Of a stretch of DNA of 64,000 bases, positions 13,714-22,091 are shown in pieces. Below the pieces are notes generated by a model, which ran no database searches, had not been told where the DNA came from, and worked only from the letters and a program-made list of their open reading frames with translations. Where the stretch lies: assembly GCA_050248795.1 (NCBI GenBank), contig JBFWRS010000004.1:1-64000 (forward strand). Direction: 5' to 3'. Source of the DNA: CAZTDU01 sp050248795 (GTDB lineage: Bacteria; Pseudomonadota; Gammaproteobacteria; Burkholderiales; SG8-39). The translations under genes and the position numbers were made by a program. Numbering within the stretch: position 1 is the first letter of the stretch; every line of letters begins with the position of its first letter.

Positions 13714-14853
13714 TCAGGCGGATTTATGTGTTTTTCGAGCATACCAGCCGCCGCCCAGCAGCACGAAGGCGAGCGACCAGAACACCGGCATCATGCCCAC
13801 CGCGGCGCCCACCGCGCCCATCAGCAACGGCAGGAAGGTGTGGCTGCCGTTCAGCAGCATGGTGCGCACGCCCACCACCTCGCCCTGGCGGCCCGGCGGC
13901 GAGGCGCCATAAAGCAGCGACATGATCATCGGCTGCGCGGCGCCCAGGCCCAGGCCGAGGAAGAACGACAATGCCATCAGCGTCGTGCCGCTGGAGGCGA
14001 GCGGAAAGAGCAGGTAGGCCGAGCCCGACACCAGCATCGCGGCGGCAATTACCGTCCATTCCCTGAACCGGCGCGAGAACATCGGGATGAAAAGGCGCAC
14101 CGTGAATGTCGCCGCGGCGAAGAATCCCATGATCACGCCGATCTCCGAGGCCGACAGCCCGACGCGCGAACCGTACACCGGCATCAGGAAGGAATAGAGG
14201 TCCCAGCCCATCGACAGCACCAGGCTGGCGGCGAAGGCCGGGCGCAGTCCGCGGTTCTTCAGCAGGTCGACGACGCTGCGCGGGCCGGCGGGGGCGCGTT
14301 CGCGGTTCACGCGCGGCACGCGCCGGCCCCACAGGTACACCGGCACCAGTGCCGCCGCCGGGAACAGGGCGAGGATCAGCATCGCGGTGCGGTGGCTGGT
14401 GGCGTCAATGGCGAAGCCGGCGATCATCGGCCCTGCAAACCCGCTCACCGAAAAGCTGAGCGCCAGCCAGCTGAAGTTCGTCGCGCGGCTTTCGGCGCCG
14501 CCCATCGCGCCTACCGCGGTGTTCAGCGCCATGTGATAGACGAGAAAGCTGGTGCCGATCAGCGTCGCCGCGATGCACAGGCCGATCACCGCCGGCCAGG
14601 CGAACGGCAGCAGCACGGCAAGCGCCATGGCCCCCGCAGCCCACGTCAGCGGCCGCAATGCGCCGACGCGGTCTATGGCGCGGCCTGCGGTGAGCGCGAG
14701 CAGCATTGGCACCAGCGCGTACAGCGACATCAGCAGGCCGACGATGAAGGGCGAGGCGCCGAGCTGTATCGCGTGCAGCGACACGGTCATGCGGCTGCCG
14801 ACGAACGCGGTGTGGCCGAGGACCGTGATCAGCCCGACGAGGACGAGGTTCAC
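13714..14853 (-). CDS. MFS transporter (about 12 TM segments)
   Basis: A 379-residue major facilitator protein with about 11-12 hydrophobic helices in two bundles. The MFS loop 2-3 signature appears as GRAIDRVGALRPLTW after helix 2. The central cytoplasmic loop (near residue 200) is short and basic. Other visible segments include the helix-rich C-terminal half with GLGLGAAQPMIMSLL, reminiscent of the drug-efflux-type motif C region. Start at ATG 14853, 13 bases after argC ends. Substrate cannot be told; position between argC and fbp is not informative. Confidence 0.85.
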   Translation of the reverse strand: MNLVLVGLITVLGHTAFVGSRMTVSLHAIQLGASPFIVGLLMSLYALVPMLLALTAGRAIDRVGALRPLTWAAGAMALAVLLPFAWPAVIGLCIAATLIGTSFLVYHMALNTAVGAMGGAESRATNFSWLALSFSVSGFAGPMIAGFAIDATSHRTAMLILALFPAAALVPVYLWGRRVPRVNRERAPAGPRSVVDLLKNRGLRPAFAASLVLSMGWDLYSFLMPVYGSRVGLSASEIGVIMGFFAAATFTVRLFIPMFSRRFREWTVIAAAMLVSGSAYLLFPLASSGTTLMALSFFLGLGLGAAQPMIMSLLYGASPPGRQGEVVGVRTMLLNGSHTFLPLLMGAVGAAVGMMPVFWSLAFVLLGGGWYARKTHKSA

Positions 14854-14866
14854 GGCGCCGGGGCGC

Positions 14867-15859
14867 CTACGGCCAGATCGGCAGGGCGGTGAGTCCCGCG
14901 GTTTCGGCTTGGCCGCACATCAGGTTCGCGTTCTGTACCGCCTGCGCAGCGGCGCCCTTGCCCAGGTTGTCGATCGCGCCGATGGCGACGACCAGCCCGG
15001 TTTCGTTGTTCACGGCGTAGGAGAGGAAGGCGAGGTTGGTCGCCGTCGCCCAGCCGGTGTGCGCGCTGCGCCCCTTCGAGAGCGCGGTGACCTTGATGAA
15101 GGGTTCGTCGGCGTACATCGCCTGCGCCGCCTCCAGCAGCCGGGCGGACGTGACGCTTCCGCGCGGCCTGGCGTAGCAGGTCGAGAGGATGCCGCGGGTC
15201 ATCGGCACCAGGTGGGGCGTGAAGGCGATGCTGGCCGGCCGGCCGGAAACCTGCGTCAGCGCCGCCTGCATCTCGGGCACGTGCGGGTGTTTCTCCAGCC
15301 CGTAGGCGAACATGTCCTCGTTGGTTTCTGCATAGCCGAAATCGCTGGCGCCGCCGCGGCCGGTGCCGGTGACGCCGCTCTTGGCGTCGATGACGATGCC
15401 GTCCATCTCGATCAGGCCGGCCTTCGCGAGCGGCGCGAGCGCGAGCAGCGACGCAGCGGGGTAGCAGCCCGGGTTGGCCAGCCGCGAACAGCCGCGGATG
15501 CGCTCGCGCTGGCCGGGCAGTTCGGTGAGGCCGTATACCCAGCCATCGACGAAACGGTGATCGCCGCCGACGTCGACCACGCGTACCTTGGGGTCGACCT
15601 TTGCCAGCGGCTCGCGCGACTTGCCGGTGGGCAGCGACGCGAACAGCAGGTCCAGGCCCGCGGCCTTCTCGGGCGCGAACGCCTGGATGACGATGTCGCC
15701 GGCGGGCAGGCCGGCGAGCGCCGGGAAGCGTTCCTTCAGCGACTGTCCGGCGGTGCTGTCGCCAAACGCGGCGGCGAGACGGAACGCGGGGTGGCCGGCG
15801 CAGAGCCGCAGGAGCTCCGCGCCGCCGTAACCGCTGATGCCTGCGATCCCGACATTCAT
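14867..15859 (-). CDS. argC: N-acetyl-gamma-glutamyl-phosphate reductase
   Basis: A 330-residue enzyme of arginine biosynthesis that reduces N-acetylglutamyl phosphate to the semialdehyde with NADPH. The N-terminal Rossmann motif GISGYGGAELLRL is at residues 7-19, the catalytic cysteine lies in ANPGCYPAA near residue 131, and the substrate-binding HLVPMTRGIL segment follows near residue 215. Length is that of the long-form ArgC typical of proteobacteria. Starts at ATG 15859, 24 bases after the htpX stop on the same strand. No other arg genes are near, as is usual for betaproteobacteria. Confidence 0.96.
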   Translation of the reverse strand: MNVGIAGISGYGGAELLRLCAGHPAFRLAAAFGDSTAGQSLKERFPALAGLPAGDIVIQAFAPEKAAGLDLLFASLPTGKSREPLAKVDPKVRVVDVGGDHRFVDGWVYGLTELPGQRERIRGCSRLANPGCYPAASLLALAPLAKAGLIEMDGIVIDAKSGVTGTGRGGASDFGYAETNEDMFAYGLEKHPHVPEMQAALTQVSGRPASIAFTPHLVPMTRGILSTCYARPRGSVTSARLLEAAQAMYADEPFIKVTALSKGRSAHTGWATATNLAFLSYAVNNETGLVVAIGAIDNLGKGAAAQAVQNANLMCGQAETAGLTALPIWP

Positions 15860-15883
15860 GATGCCGGGATCATAGCAAGGAGA

Positions 15884-16765
15884 TCAGACCTGGCCCGCGG
15901 CCCTGCGCTGCAGCGCCGCGATCCTCTCCTCGACCGGCGGGTGGGTGGAAAACAGCGCCATGATGCCGGCCTTGCCGCTGATGCCGGAGGCCGCCATGGC
16001 CTTGGGCAGTTCGCCAGGCTCGAGGCCGCCAAGCCGCGCCAGCGCGGACATCATCGGCCGCGGGTTGCCCATCAGGTCGGCGGCGCCGGCGTCGGCGCGG
16101 AACTCGCGCTGCCGCGAGAACCAGGCGACGATCACCGAGGCGAGCAGTCCGAACACGATCTGCGCGACGATCACGGTGATGTAGAAGCCGGGACCGACGC
16201 CGCGCTCGGTCTTGAACACCGCCTTGTCGACGAAGTAGCCGACGACGCGGGCCGCGAACATGACGAAGGTGTTCACCACGCCCTGGATCAGCGTCAGCGT
16301 CACCATGTCGCCGTTGGCGACGTGCGCGACCTCGTGGCCGAGCACGGCCTCGACTTCCTCGCGGCTCATGGATTCGAGCAGGCCGGTCGACACGGCGACC
16401 AGCGAGCTGTTACGGAAGGCGCCGGTGGCGAAGGCGTTCGGCGCGCCCTCGTAGACCGCGACTTCCGGCATGCCGATCTGTGCGCGATCGGCGAGCTTCT
16501 TCACGGTGTTGACCAGCCAGTATTCAGTGCTGCCTTCCGAGCCATCGATGACGCGCGCACCGGTGGACCACTTGGCGATGGGCTTGGACATCAGCAGCGA
16601 AATGAACGCGCCGCCGAAGCCGAACACGCCGCACATCACCAGCAGCATCTGGTAGTTGATGCCCTCTGCCGTCAGCCAGGCGTCCAGGCCGAGGATGCTG
16701 ATGACGATGGACAGCACCACCATCACCGCGATGTTGGTGGCGAGGAAAAGCAGTACCCGTTTCAT
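15884..16765 (-). CDS. htpX: Membrane protease HtpX
   Basis: A 293-residue inner-membrane zinc metalloprotease of the M48 family that degrades damaged membrane proteins alongside FtsH. Two N-terminal hydrophobic helices (residues about 5-22 and 34-55) precede the HEXXH motif in VLGHEVAHVANGD near residue 145, with the third zinc ligand in the downstream FRADAGAADL segment; two further hydrophobic segments lie between. Length and topology match E. coli HtpX (293 residues). The start ATG 16765 follows GGAGG by 7 bases. A sigma-32-like sequence lies upstream (16815-16842), which agrees with heat-shock control known for this gene. Confidence 0.96.
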   Translation of the reverse strand: MKRVLLFLATNIAVMVVLSIVISILGLDAWLTAEGINYQMLLVMCGVFGFGGAFISLLMSKPIAKWSTGARVIDGSEGSTEYWLVNTVKKLADRAQIGMPEVAVYEGAPNAFATGAFRNSSLVAVSTGLLESMSREEVEAVLGHEVAHVANGDMVTLTLIQGVVNTFVMFAARVVGYFVDKAVFKTERGVGPGFYITVIVAQIVFGLLASVIVAWFSRQREFRADAGAADLMGNPRPMMSALARLGGLEPGELPKAMAASGISGKAGIMALFSTHPPVEERIAALQRRAAGQV

Positions 16766-16814
16766 CTATGCCTCCGGAAGGGGGCGCCATCATAGCAGCC
16801 CGATATGCGCCTTT

Positions 16815-16842
16815 AGATGGTGCCGGCGCGCGGAAGTTCAAG
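16815..16842 (-). promoter_or_regulatory. Possible heat-shock (sigma-32) promoter of htpX
   Basis: On the minus strand CTTGAA (16842-16837), 14 bases, then CACCATCT (16822-16815), close to the sigma-32 consensus CTTGAAA and CCCCATWT. It overlaps the end of the upstream GMC gene. A separate sigma-70-like -10, TATGAT (16794-16789), lies nearer the gene. Confidence 0.4.
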
Positions 16843-18448
16843 GCTTTGCGGCGAGGATCAGCTCGGCGCCCTTTTCGGCGATCATGTAGGTGGGGGCGTT
16901 GGTGTTGCCGGAAGTAATCCGGGGCATCACGGAAGCGTCGATGACCCGCAGCGCGTCGATGCCGAGGACGCGCAGGGCGTCGTCCACCACCGCCAGCGGG
17001 TCGCTGCCCATCCTGCAGGTGCCCACCGGGTGGAAGATGGTGGTGCCGAGCTCCCCCGCGGCACGTCCCAGTTCCCCGTCCGACTGTACGCCGGGCCCGG
17101 GCATGAATTCCTCGGGCGCGTACTTCTGCATCGCCCGCGCGGCCATGATGCGCCGCGTAAAGCGCATGGCGTCCACCGCCACCTTGCGGTCCTCCGGCGT
17201 GGACAGGTAGTTAAGCTTGATCTCCGGGTACGTTTCCGGATCCGCGGACTTGATCCGCACCCAGCCGCGCGAGGTCGGGCGCAGGTTGCAGACGCTGGGG
17301 GTGATGGCGGGAAAGGGGTGCAGCGGGTCGCCGAACTTGTCCAGCGACAGCGGCTGCACATGCCACTCGATGTTGGCCGAGGGCTGCGCCGGGTCGCTCT
17401 TCGCGAACGCGCCGAGCTGCGAGGGCGGCATGGTCAGCGGCCCGGTCCTGAAGAATGCGTACTCCAGGCCCATCGCCGCCTTGCGCCACAGGCTGTGCGT
17501 CATCTCGTTCAGCGTCTTCGCGTTCCTTACCCGATACTGCATGCGCACCTGCAGGTGGTCGTGCAGGTTCGCGCCCACGCCCGGTGCATCCAGCAACACC
17601 GGGATGCCATGCTGCTGCAGCAGCGCACCGGGGCCGACGCCCGAGAGCTGCAGCAGTTGCGGCGAGCCGATGGCGCCGGTGGCGAGGATGGTTTCCTTCG
17701 CCGCCGGCGCGAAGCACTCGCCGTGCCGCGGGTGGCGAAACTCGATTCCCCGGGCGGCGCGGTGCTCGATGCGCACCTTGCGCACCATTGCCCCGGTGAG
17801 CACCGTCAGGTTGGGGCGGTGCATCACCGGGCGCAGGAAGGCGCTGGTCGCGCTCCAGCGCCGGCCGCGCCGCTGGTTCATGTGGAAATACGCGCTGCCG
17901 AAGTTGTCGCCGCGGTTGAACTCGCGGATCTTCGGGATGCCGCACTCCTCGGCGGCGTCGCGCCAGGCGTCGATGATCTCCCAGCTGACGCGCGGTTCCT
18001 GCACGTGCAGCTCGCCGCCCGCGCCGTGCATCTCGTCCACGCCGTGCTGGTAGTCCTCGACCTTCCGGAAGTAGGGCAGCACCTCGTCCCAGCCCCAGCC
18101 CTCGTTGCCGAGCGCCTTCCAGTGCTCGTAGTCGCCCTTCTGCCCGCGCATGTAGATCATGGCGTTGATCGACGAGCAGCCGCCGAGCACCTTGCCGCGC
18201 GCGTAGTGGATCGAGCGCCCGGCAAGGTGCTCGTCCGGTTCGGTCCGGTAGCACCAGTCGGTGCGCGGGTTGGCGATGGTGTAGAGGTAGCCGACCGGGA
18301 TGTCGATCCAGAACCAGTCGTCCTTGCCGCCAGCCTCGAGCAGCAGGACGCGGTTCTTCGGGTCGGCCGACAGCCGGTTCGCCAGCACGCAGCCGGCGCT
18401 GCCGCCGCCGGCGATCACGTAGTCCCATTCGCCGAAGGGCTGCGCCAT
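16838..18448 (-). CDS. GMC-family FAD oxidoreductase (choline/alcohol dehydrogenase type)
   Basis: A 536-residue flavoprotein of the glucose-methanol-choline oxidoreductase family. FAD-binding YVIAGGGSAGCVLANRLS begins at residue 11, followed by the GMC signatures around GGCSSINAMIYMRG (near residue 88) and GAIGSPQLLQLSGVGP (near residue 258). The catalytic histidine is in FHPVGTCRMG near residue 467, and the C-terminal GNTNAPTYMIAEKGAEL carries the paired Asn. It would oxidise a primary or aromatic alcohol to the aldehyde with transfer to quinone or oxygen. HmfH of furan degradation is a GMC protein, so a link with the furoate operon 25 kb away is imaginable but unproven. A CpxR-like box overlaps its first codon. 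Confidence 0.92.
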   Translation of the reverse strand: MAQPFGEWDYVIAGGGSAGCVLANRLSADPKNRVLLLEAGGKDDWFWIDIPVGYLYTIANPRTDWCYRTEPDEHLAGRSIHYARGKVLGGCSSINAMIYMRGQKGDYEHWKALGNEGWGWDEVLPYFRKVEDYQHGVDEMHGAGGELHVQEPRVSWEIIDAWRDAAEECGIPKIREFNRGDNFGSAYFHMNQRRGRRWSATSAFLRPVMHRPNLTVLTGAMVRKVRIEHRAARGIEFRHPRHGECFAPAAKETILATGAIGSPQLLQLSGVGPGALLQQHGIPVLLDAPGVGANLHDHLQVRMQYRVRNAKTLNEMTHSLWRKAAMGLEYAFFRTGPLTMPPSQLGAFAKSDPAQPSANIEWHVQPLSLDKFGDPLHPFPAITPSVCNLRPTSRGWVRIKSADPETYPEIKLNYLSTPEDRKVAVDAMRFTRRIMAARAMQKYAPEEFMPGPGVQSDGELGRAAGELGTTIFHPVGTCRMGSDPLAVVDDALRVLGIDALRVIDASVMPRITSGNTNAPTYMIAEKGAELILAAKP

Positions 18449-18462
18449 TTACATAACTTTAC
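18448..18462. promoter_or_regulatory. Perfect CpxR-type box
   Basis: TTTAC-ATAAC-TTTAC is the exact reverse complement of the E. coli CpxR consensus GTAAA-N5-GTAAA. It lies between the divergent GMC gene and the gene for a Spy/CpxP-like protein, 82 bases before the latter's start, and the pair encoded next is CpxR/CpxA-like, so self-activation of that operon is expected. Confidence 0.65.
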
Positions 18463-18543
18463 CGCAGCGAGACACGCCGCTTACCACTGGCGCGCAGAGT
18501 CTGCATCACGGGCATGTGCCCGATTCAGACAAGGAAAGCGGAC

Positions 18544-19056
18544 ATGAAACCAGGCAACAAGTGGGGACGGGTAGCGATCGTGCTGCTGGCAGGCGGAATC
18601 GCCATCGGCGCAGGCGCCGCGGCTAACGCGCACGGCGACCGCGGCTGGCACCAGCGCGGCGGCGCGGCGATGGACCCGGCGAAGATGGACGAGCGCATCG
18701 AATCGCGGGTCAAGCGCATGCTGAAGCGCGTCGACGCCAGCGAGGAGCAGCGCACGAAAGTCGCCGACATCGCGAAGAAGGCGGTGGCGGACCTGCGCGG
18801 CATGCGCGCGAAGCAGTCCGACCTGCGCAAGCGCGGCATCGCGCTGCTGTCGGCGCCGACCATAGATCGGGCGGCGATCGAGTCGCTGCGCGTCGAGCAG
18901 ATCAGGCTCGCCGACGAGGCGTCCAAGCGCATGTCGGTGGCACTCGCCGATACCGCGGAAGTGCTGACGCCGGAGCAGCGCGCGAAGATCGCCGAGCGCA
19001 TGCAGAAGCGCGGCGAGCGCATGAAGCGGCACGGCGAGCATCGCCAGCGCGGCTGA
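18544..19056 (+). CDS. Periplasmic Spy/CpxP-like protein
   Basis: A 170-residue exported protein. The start at ATG 18544 (rather than 18514) is chosen because AAGGAAAG lies just before it and a clean signal peptide follows: KPGNK, a hydrophobic run to about residue 25, and an Ala-x-Ala cleavage site before HGDRGWHQR. The mature part is almost wholly helical and highly charged with Lys/Arg/Met, with the LTPEQRAKI form of the LTxxQ motif near residue 145 and a weaker copy, DASEEQRTKV, near residue 62. CpxP and Spy bind misfolded envelope proteins and, for CpxP, inhibit the CpxA sensor. The next two genes encode such a regulator and sensor, fitting this role well. Confidence 0.85.
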   Translation: MKPGNKWGRVAIVLLAGGIAIGAGAAANAHGDRGWHQRGGAAMDPAKMDERIESRVKRMLKRVDASEEQRTKVADIAKKAVADLRGMRAKQSDLRKRGIALLSAPTIDRAAIESLRVEQIRLADEASKRMSVALADTAEVLTPEQRAKIAERMQKRGERMKRHGEHRQRG

Positions 19057-19071
19057 AGCCATAATGCGTCC

Positions 19072-19779
19072 ATGTCCGGGCGCATCCTGATGATCGACGA
19101 TGACGCCCGCCTCGCGGGGATGGTCTCCGACTATCTCGGCGCGGCGGGCTTCCGCGTCGATGTGTGCGGCACGGCGGCCGCCGGCCTGGCGCGACTGGAG
19201 AAGGAGCCGTACGCCGCGCTGATCCTCGACCTCATGCTGCCCGACGCCGACGGGCTGGACGTGTGCCGCAGCGTGCGTACCGCGGGCAACAACGTGCCCA
19301 TCCTGATGCTCACCGCGCGCGGCGATTCGGCGGACCGCGTGGTCGGGCTGGAGATCGGCGCCGACGACTACCTGCCGAAGCCCTTCGAGCCGCGCGAGCT
19401 GCTGGCGAGGCTGCGCGCGGTGTTGCGCCGGGGCGTCGCGGCGGGCGGCCGCGACGTGCTGCGCTTCGGCCGGCTCGAGATCGACCGCGGCGCGCGCGTG
19501 GTGCGCCTGGACGGCGCCGAGTGCGCGTTGACCGGCTACCAGTACGCGCTGCTGGTTGCGCTGGCCGCGCATGCCGGCCGCGTGCTGTCGCGCGAGCAGT
19601 TGATGGATCTGGTGAAGGGCGAGGCGCTGGAGGCATTCGACCGTTCGATCGACGTGCACGTGTCGCGCATACGCGCCGCCATCGAGGACGACCCCAAGCG
19701 GCCGCGCCGCATCGTCACCGTGCGCGGCGCCGGCTATGTGTTCGCGCGCAACCAGGACGGCGTGGACGGCCCGCGGTGA
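19072..19779 (+). CDS. OmpR-family response regulator, CpxR-like
   Basis: A 235-residue regulator: receiver domain (residues 4-118) with the acidic pair IDDDAR, the phosphoacceptor Asp in ALILDLMLPDADG near residue 51, and the conserved Thr/Lys in LTARGDS and LPKPF; then an OmpR-type winged helix (residues about 130-228) with SREQLMDLVKGEALEAFDRS and the RRIVTVRGAGYVF wing. It starts at ATG 19072, 15 bases after the Spy-like gene, and ends in a GTGA overlap with the kinase gene. With the CpxR box upstream and the CpxP-like neighbour, control of envelope stress is the natural reading. Confidence 0.92.
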   Translation: MSGRILMIDDDARLAGMVSDYLGAAGFRVDVCGTAAAGLARLEKEPYAALILDLMLPDADGLDVCRSVRTAGNNVPILMLTARGDSADRVVGLEIGADDYLPKPFEPRELLARLRAVLRRGVAAGGRDVLRFGRLEIDRGARVVRLDGAECALTGYQYALLVALAAHAGRVLSREQLMDLVKGEALEAFDRSIDVHVSRIRAAIEDDPKRPRRIVTVRGAGYVFARNQDGVDGPR

Positions 19780-21032
19780 AGAAGCTCTACCTGCAGGTGT
19801 ACCTGACGCTGCTGGCGAGCCTGCTGCTGTTTGCGCTGCTGGCCGCGGCGCTGTGGCGCTATTCGGGCGACCGGCACGTCTACCGCGAGGCCACCGCCAT
19901 CGCCAGCGAAGTGGTCGAATCGGTGCTGCCGCAGCCGCGCGAGCCGCGCGCGGTGCAGGAGGCGGCGCTGCGGGAATGGGCGCGTCGCATGCGCGCACGC
20001 ATGACTCTGTACGCAGCCGATGGCACTCGCATCGCGTCCGCGGGCGAGCCGCTGCCGATGCCGGATGCGGAGTCGGGCCGGCCCGCGCGCGGCAGGGGCT
20101 GGGCGGTGCGGCTGTCGGACGGGCGCTGGCTGGTCGCCGCGCGCGACAGGGACCGCCGGCGCAGCACGCCGGTGCTCGGCTTCATCGCGGCGCTGCTGGT
20201 AATCGCGCTCGCGGTGGCGGTTGGTGCCTATCCGGTGGTCCGCCGCGTCACGCGTCGCCTCGAGCGGCTGCAACAGGGCGTGGAAGCGCTGGGGGCAGGC
20301 AACCTCGGCGCAAGGGTGCGCGTCGAAGGGCATGACGAGGTGGCGCGGCTCGCGGCGCAGTTCAACCGCTCCGCCGCGGAGCTCGAGCGCCTGGTCGGTG
20401 CGCATCGCACGCTGCTCGCGAACGCCTCGCATGAACTGCGCTCGCCGCTCGCCCGCATCCGCATGGCGCTGGAGATGCCGGACGCCGGTGGCAGCCGGCG
20501 CGACGAACTCGCGCGCGACATCGCCGAACTCGACGCCCTGATAGACGAGATCCTGCTCGCCAGCCGGCTGGACGCCATGCGCGCGCCGGACAAGCGTGAG
20601 GAGACCGACCTGCTCGCGCTGGCAGCAGAAGAGGCGGCGCGCATCGATGTGCCGGTGGAGGGAGAGACGGTGCTCGTGCAGGGCGAACCGGTGCTGCTGC
20701 GCCGCATGCTGCGCAACCTGCTCGAGAACGCGCGCCGGCATGCGCCGGGCGCAGCGGTCGATGTGCGCGTGCGCCGCGCGCCGGGCGGTGCCGAGATCGA
20801 GGTCGCAGACCGCGGTCCGGGCGTGCCTGAGGCCGAACGCGCGCGCATCTTCGAGCCGTTCTACCGGCCTGCGGGCGCGCGCGAAGGAGGCGGCGGCTAT
20901 GGCCTCGGCCTGTCCCTGGTGCGCCAGATCGCCCGCCGCCACGGCGGCGATGCACGCTGCGAAGCGCGCGAGGGCGGCGGCAGCCGGTTCCTCGTCTACG
21001 TCTCGGACGGTGACGTGCGTTCGTCGGCGTAG
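19776..21032 (+). CDS. Sensor histidine kinase, CpxA-like
   Basis: A 418-residue membrane kinase starting at GTG 19776 inside the regulator's stop. Two membrane helices (residues about 7-27 and 130-150) enclose a periplasmic sensor of roughly 100 residues; a HAMP domain (RRVTRRLERLQQGVEALGAG) follows, then HisKA with the H-box LLANASHELRSPLARIR near residue 217, N-box LRNLLENARRHAPGA, G1 ADRGPGVP and G2 GGYGLGLSLVRQIARRHGG. The enzyme should autophosphorylate on the H-box His and pass phosphate to the regulator encoded upstream. Its last 37 bases overlap the end of the convergent DEP-domain gene. Confidence 0.9.
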   Translation: MKKLYLQVYLTLLASLLLFALLAAALWRYSGDRHVYREATAIASEVVESVLPQPREPRAVQEAALREWARRMRARMTLYAADGTRIASAGEPLPMPDAESGRPARGRGWAVRLSDGRWLVAARDRDRRRSTPVLGFIAALLVIALAVAVGAYPVVRRVTRRLERLQQGVEALGAGNLGARVRVEGHDEVARLAAQFNRSAAELERLVGAHRTLLANASHELRSPLARIRMALEMPDAGGSRRDELARDIAELDALIDEILLASRLDAMRAPDKREETDLLALAAEEAARIDVPVEGETVLVQGEPVLLRRMLRNLLENARRHAPGAAVDVRVRRAPGGAEIEVADRGPGVPEAERARIFEPFYRPAGAREGGGGYGLGLSLVRQIARRHGGDARCEAREGGGSRFLVYVSDGDVRSSA

Positions 21033-22078
21033 AAGCGGTAGTACAGCAGGTCCTCCTTGAAGCCGTGCTCGTCCCAGACGTGGTGCAGCACGCCGCAATC
21101 GAGCAGGCGCTGTCCCACGATCAGGGCTTCGTTCAGGGACAGTCCGCGCGCGCGCATCCAGGCGACGGCTTCGCTGCCGACGAAACAGCGCGGGTAACTG
21201 CGCCCCATCCAGCTGCGCTCCTCGATGCCGACGCCGTCCGGCGCGCGCCATGCGTCGATGAGTGCGCCGAGGTCCAGCGCGGCGAGTGCAGGGGTGTCGA
21301 TGGCGAAGCGGTAGTAGAAGCTGCCGTCGCGGAAGGCCTGTTCGCGCACCACGTGGTAGACGTACCCCGCGTCCAGGAGCGCGCTGCCGGCAAGCGCGGC
21401 GAGCTCGCGCGACACGGCGTATTCGCGCGCGATCCAGTCGACCGCTTCGCTGCCGACGAAGCACTGCTCGTATGTGCGCAGCAGGTAGCGGCGGTCCGCA
21501 ATCGGCACGCCGCCTTCCCGCGCCATGCGCGCGGCGAGGTTGGGCAGGTCGATGCCGGCCAATGCCAGCGTGTCGCGGTCCGCAGGCGCATCCGCCGGAG
21601 CCGCGGTGTCCCGCGGCAGCGCGGCGACGCTGGCTTCCATGCGCGACAGGTCCGGTGTCTCGCCGCCCAGCGCCAGCATGACCTGGCGCAGGACCGGTCC
21701 GATGCTGCTGCGCGCGCGTTGTGCCGAGCAGGCGGGCAGCAGGTCCGCCGCACCGGCGCGCTTCACCCATGCACGTTCCGGCGCGCCGATCCATGCGCGG
21801 CTCCCGGCGGTGAGCAGGATCCGGGTGTCGGGGCGCAGCCGCGCGACGCGGCGACAGAACGGCGCGGGAAAGCCGTCCTCGCGGCACACGAGCGCCAGGT
21901 CAGCGATCACCAGCGACGGGCCGCTTCCGCCGCCGAGCGAGGATGCGAGCGCCTCATGCAGCGGCTGCTCGGGTACGACCGGCGCCGCCGTCAGGCCCTG
22001 CGATGCTACTGCCGCCTGCAGCAGCCTGCCCTGCTGTGCGTCGCATTGAGCGATCGCGACCATGGCAGCGGATGGCAT
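20996..22078 (-). CDS. Two-DEP-domain protein with degenerate receiver-like N-terminus
   Basis: A 360-residue soluble protein. Residues about 8-140 have receiver-like alternation (AQCDAQQGRLL, LVIADLALVCRE with a possible acceptor Asp, ILLTAGSRAW) but lack the usual Lys. Two DEP domains follow: residues about 185-262 (LRTYEQCFVGSEAVDWIARE ... DGSFYYRF) and about 275-350 (GRSYPRCFVGSEAVAWMRAR ... EDLLYYRF); the halves are clearly related. DEP domains in eukaryotes bind membranes or receptors; bacterial cases are few and poorly known. It follows a FixJ-type regulator by 13 bases on the same strand, making it the third gene of that operon. It overlaps the convergent kinase gene by 37 bases. Confidence 0.8.
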   Translation of the reverse strand: MPSAAMVAIAQCDAQQGRLLQAAVASQGLTAAPVVPEQPLHEALASSLGGGSGPSLVIADLALVCREDGFPAPFCRRVARLRPDTRILLTAGSRAWIGAPERAWVKRAGAADLLPACSAQRARSSIGPVLRQVMLALGGETPDLSRMEASVAALPRDTAAPADAPADRDTLALAGIDLPNLAARMAREGGVPIADRRYLLRTYEQCFVGSEAVDWIAREYAVSRELAALAGSALLDAGYVYHVVREQAFRDGSFYYRFAIDTPALAALDLGALIDAWRAPDGVGIEERSWMGRSYPRCFVGSEAVAWMRARGLSLNEALIVGQRLLDCGVLHHVWDEHGFKEDLLYYRFYADERTSPSET

Positions 22079-22091
22079 GGCCGGCCTGTGT

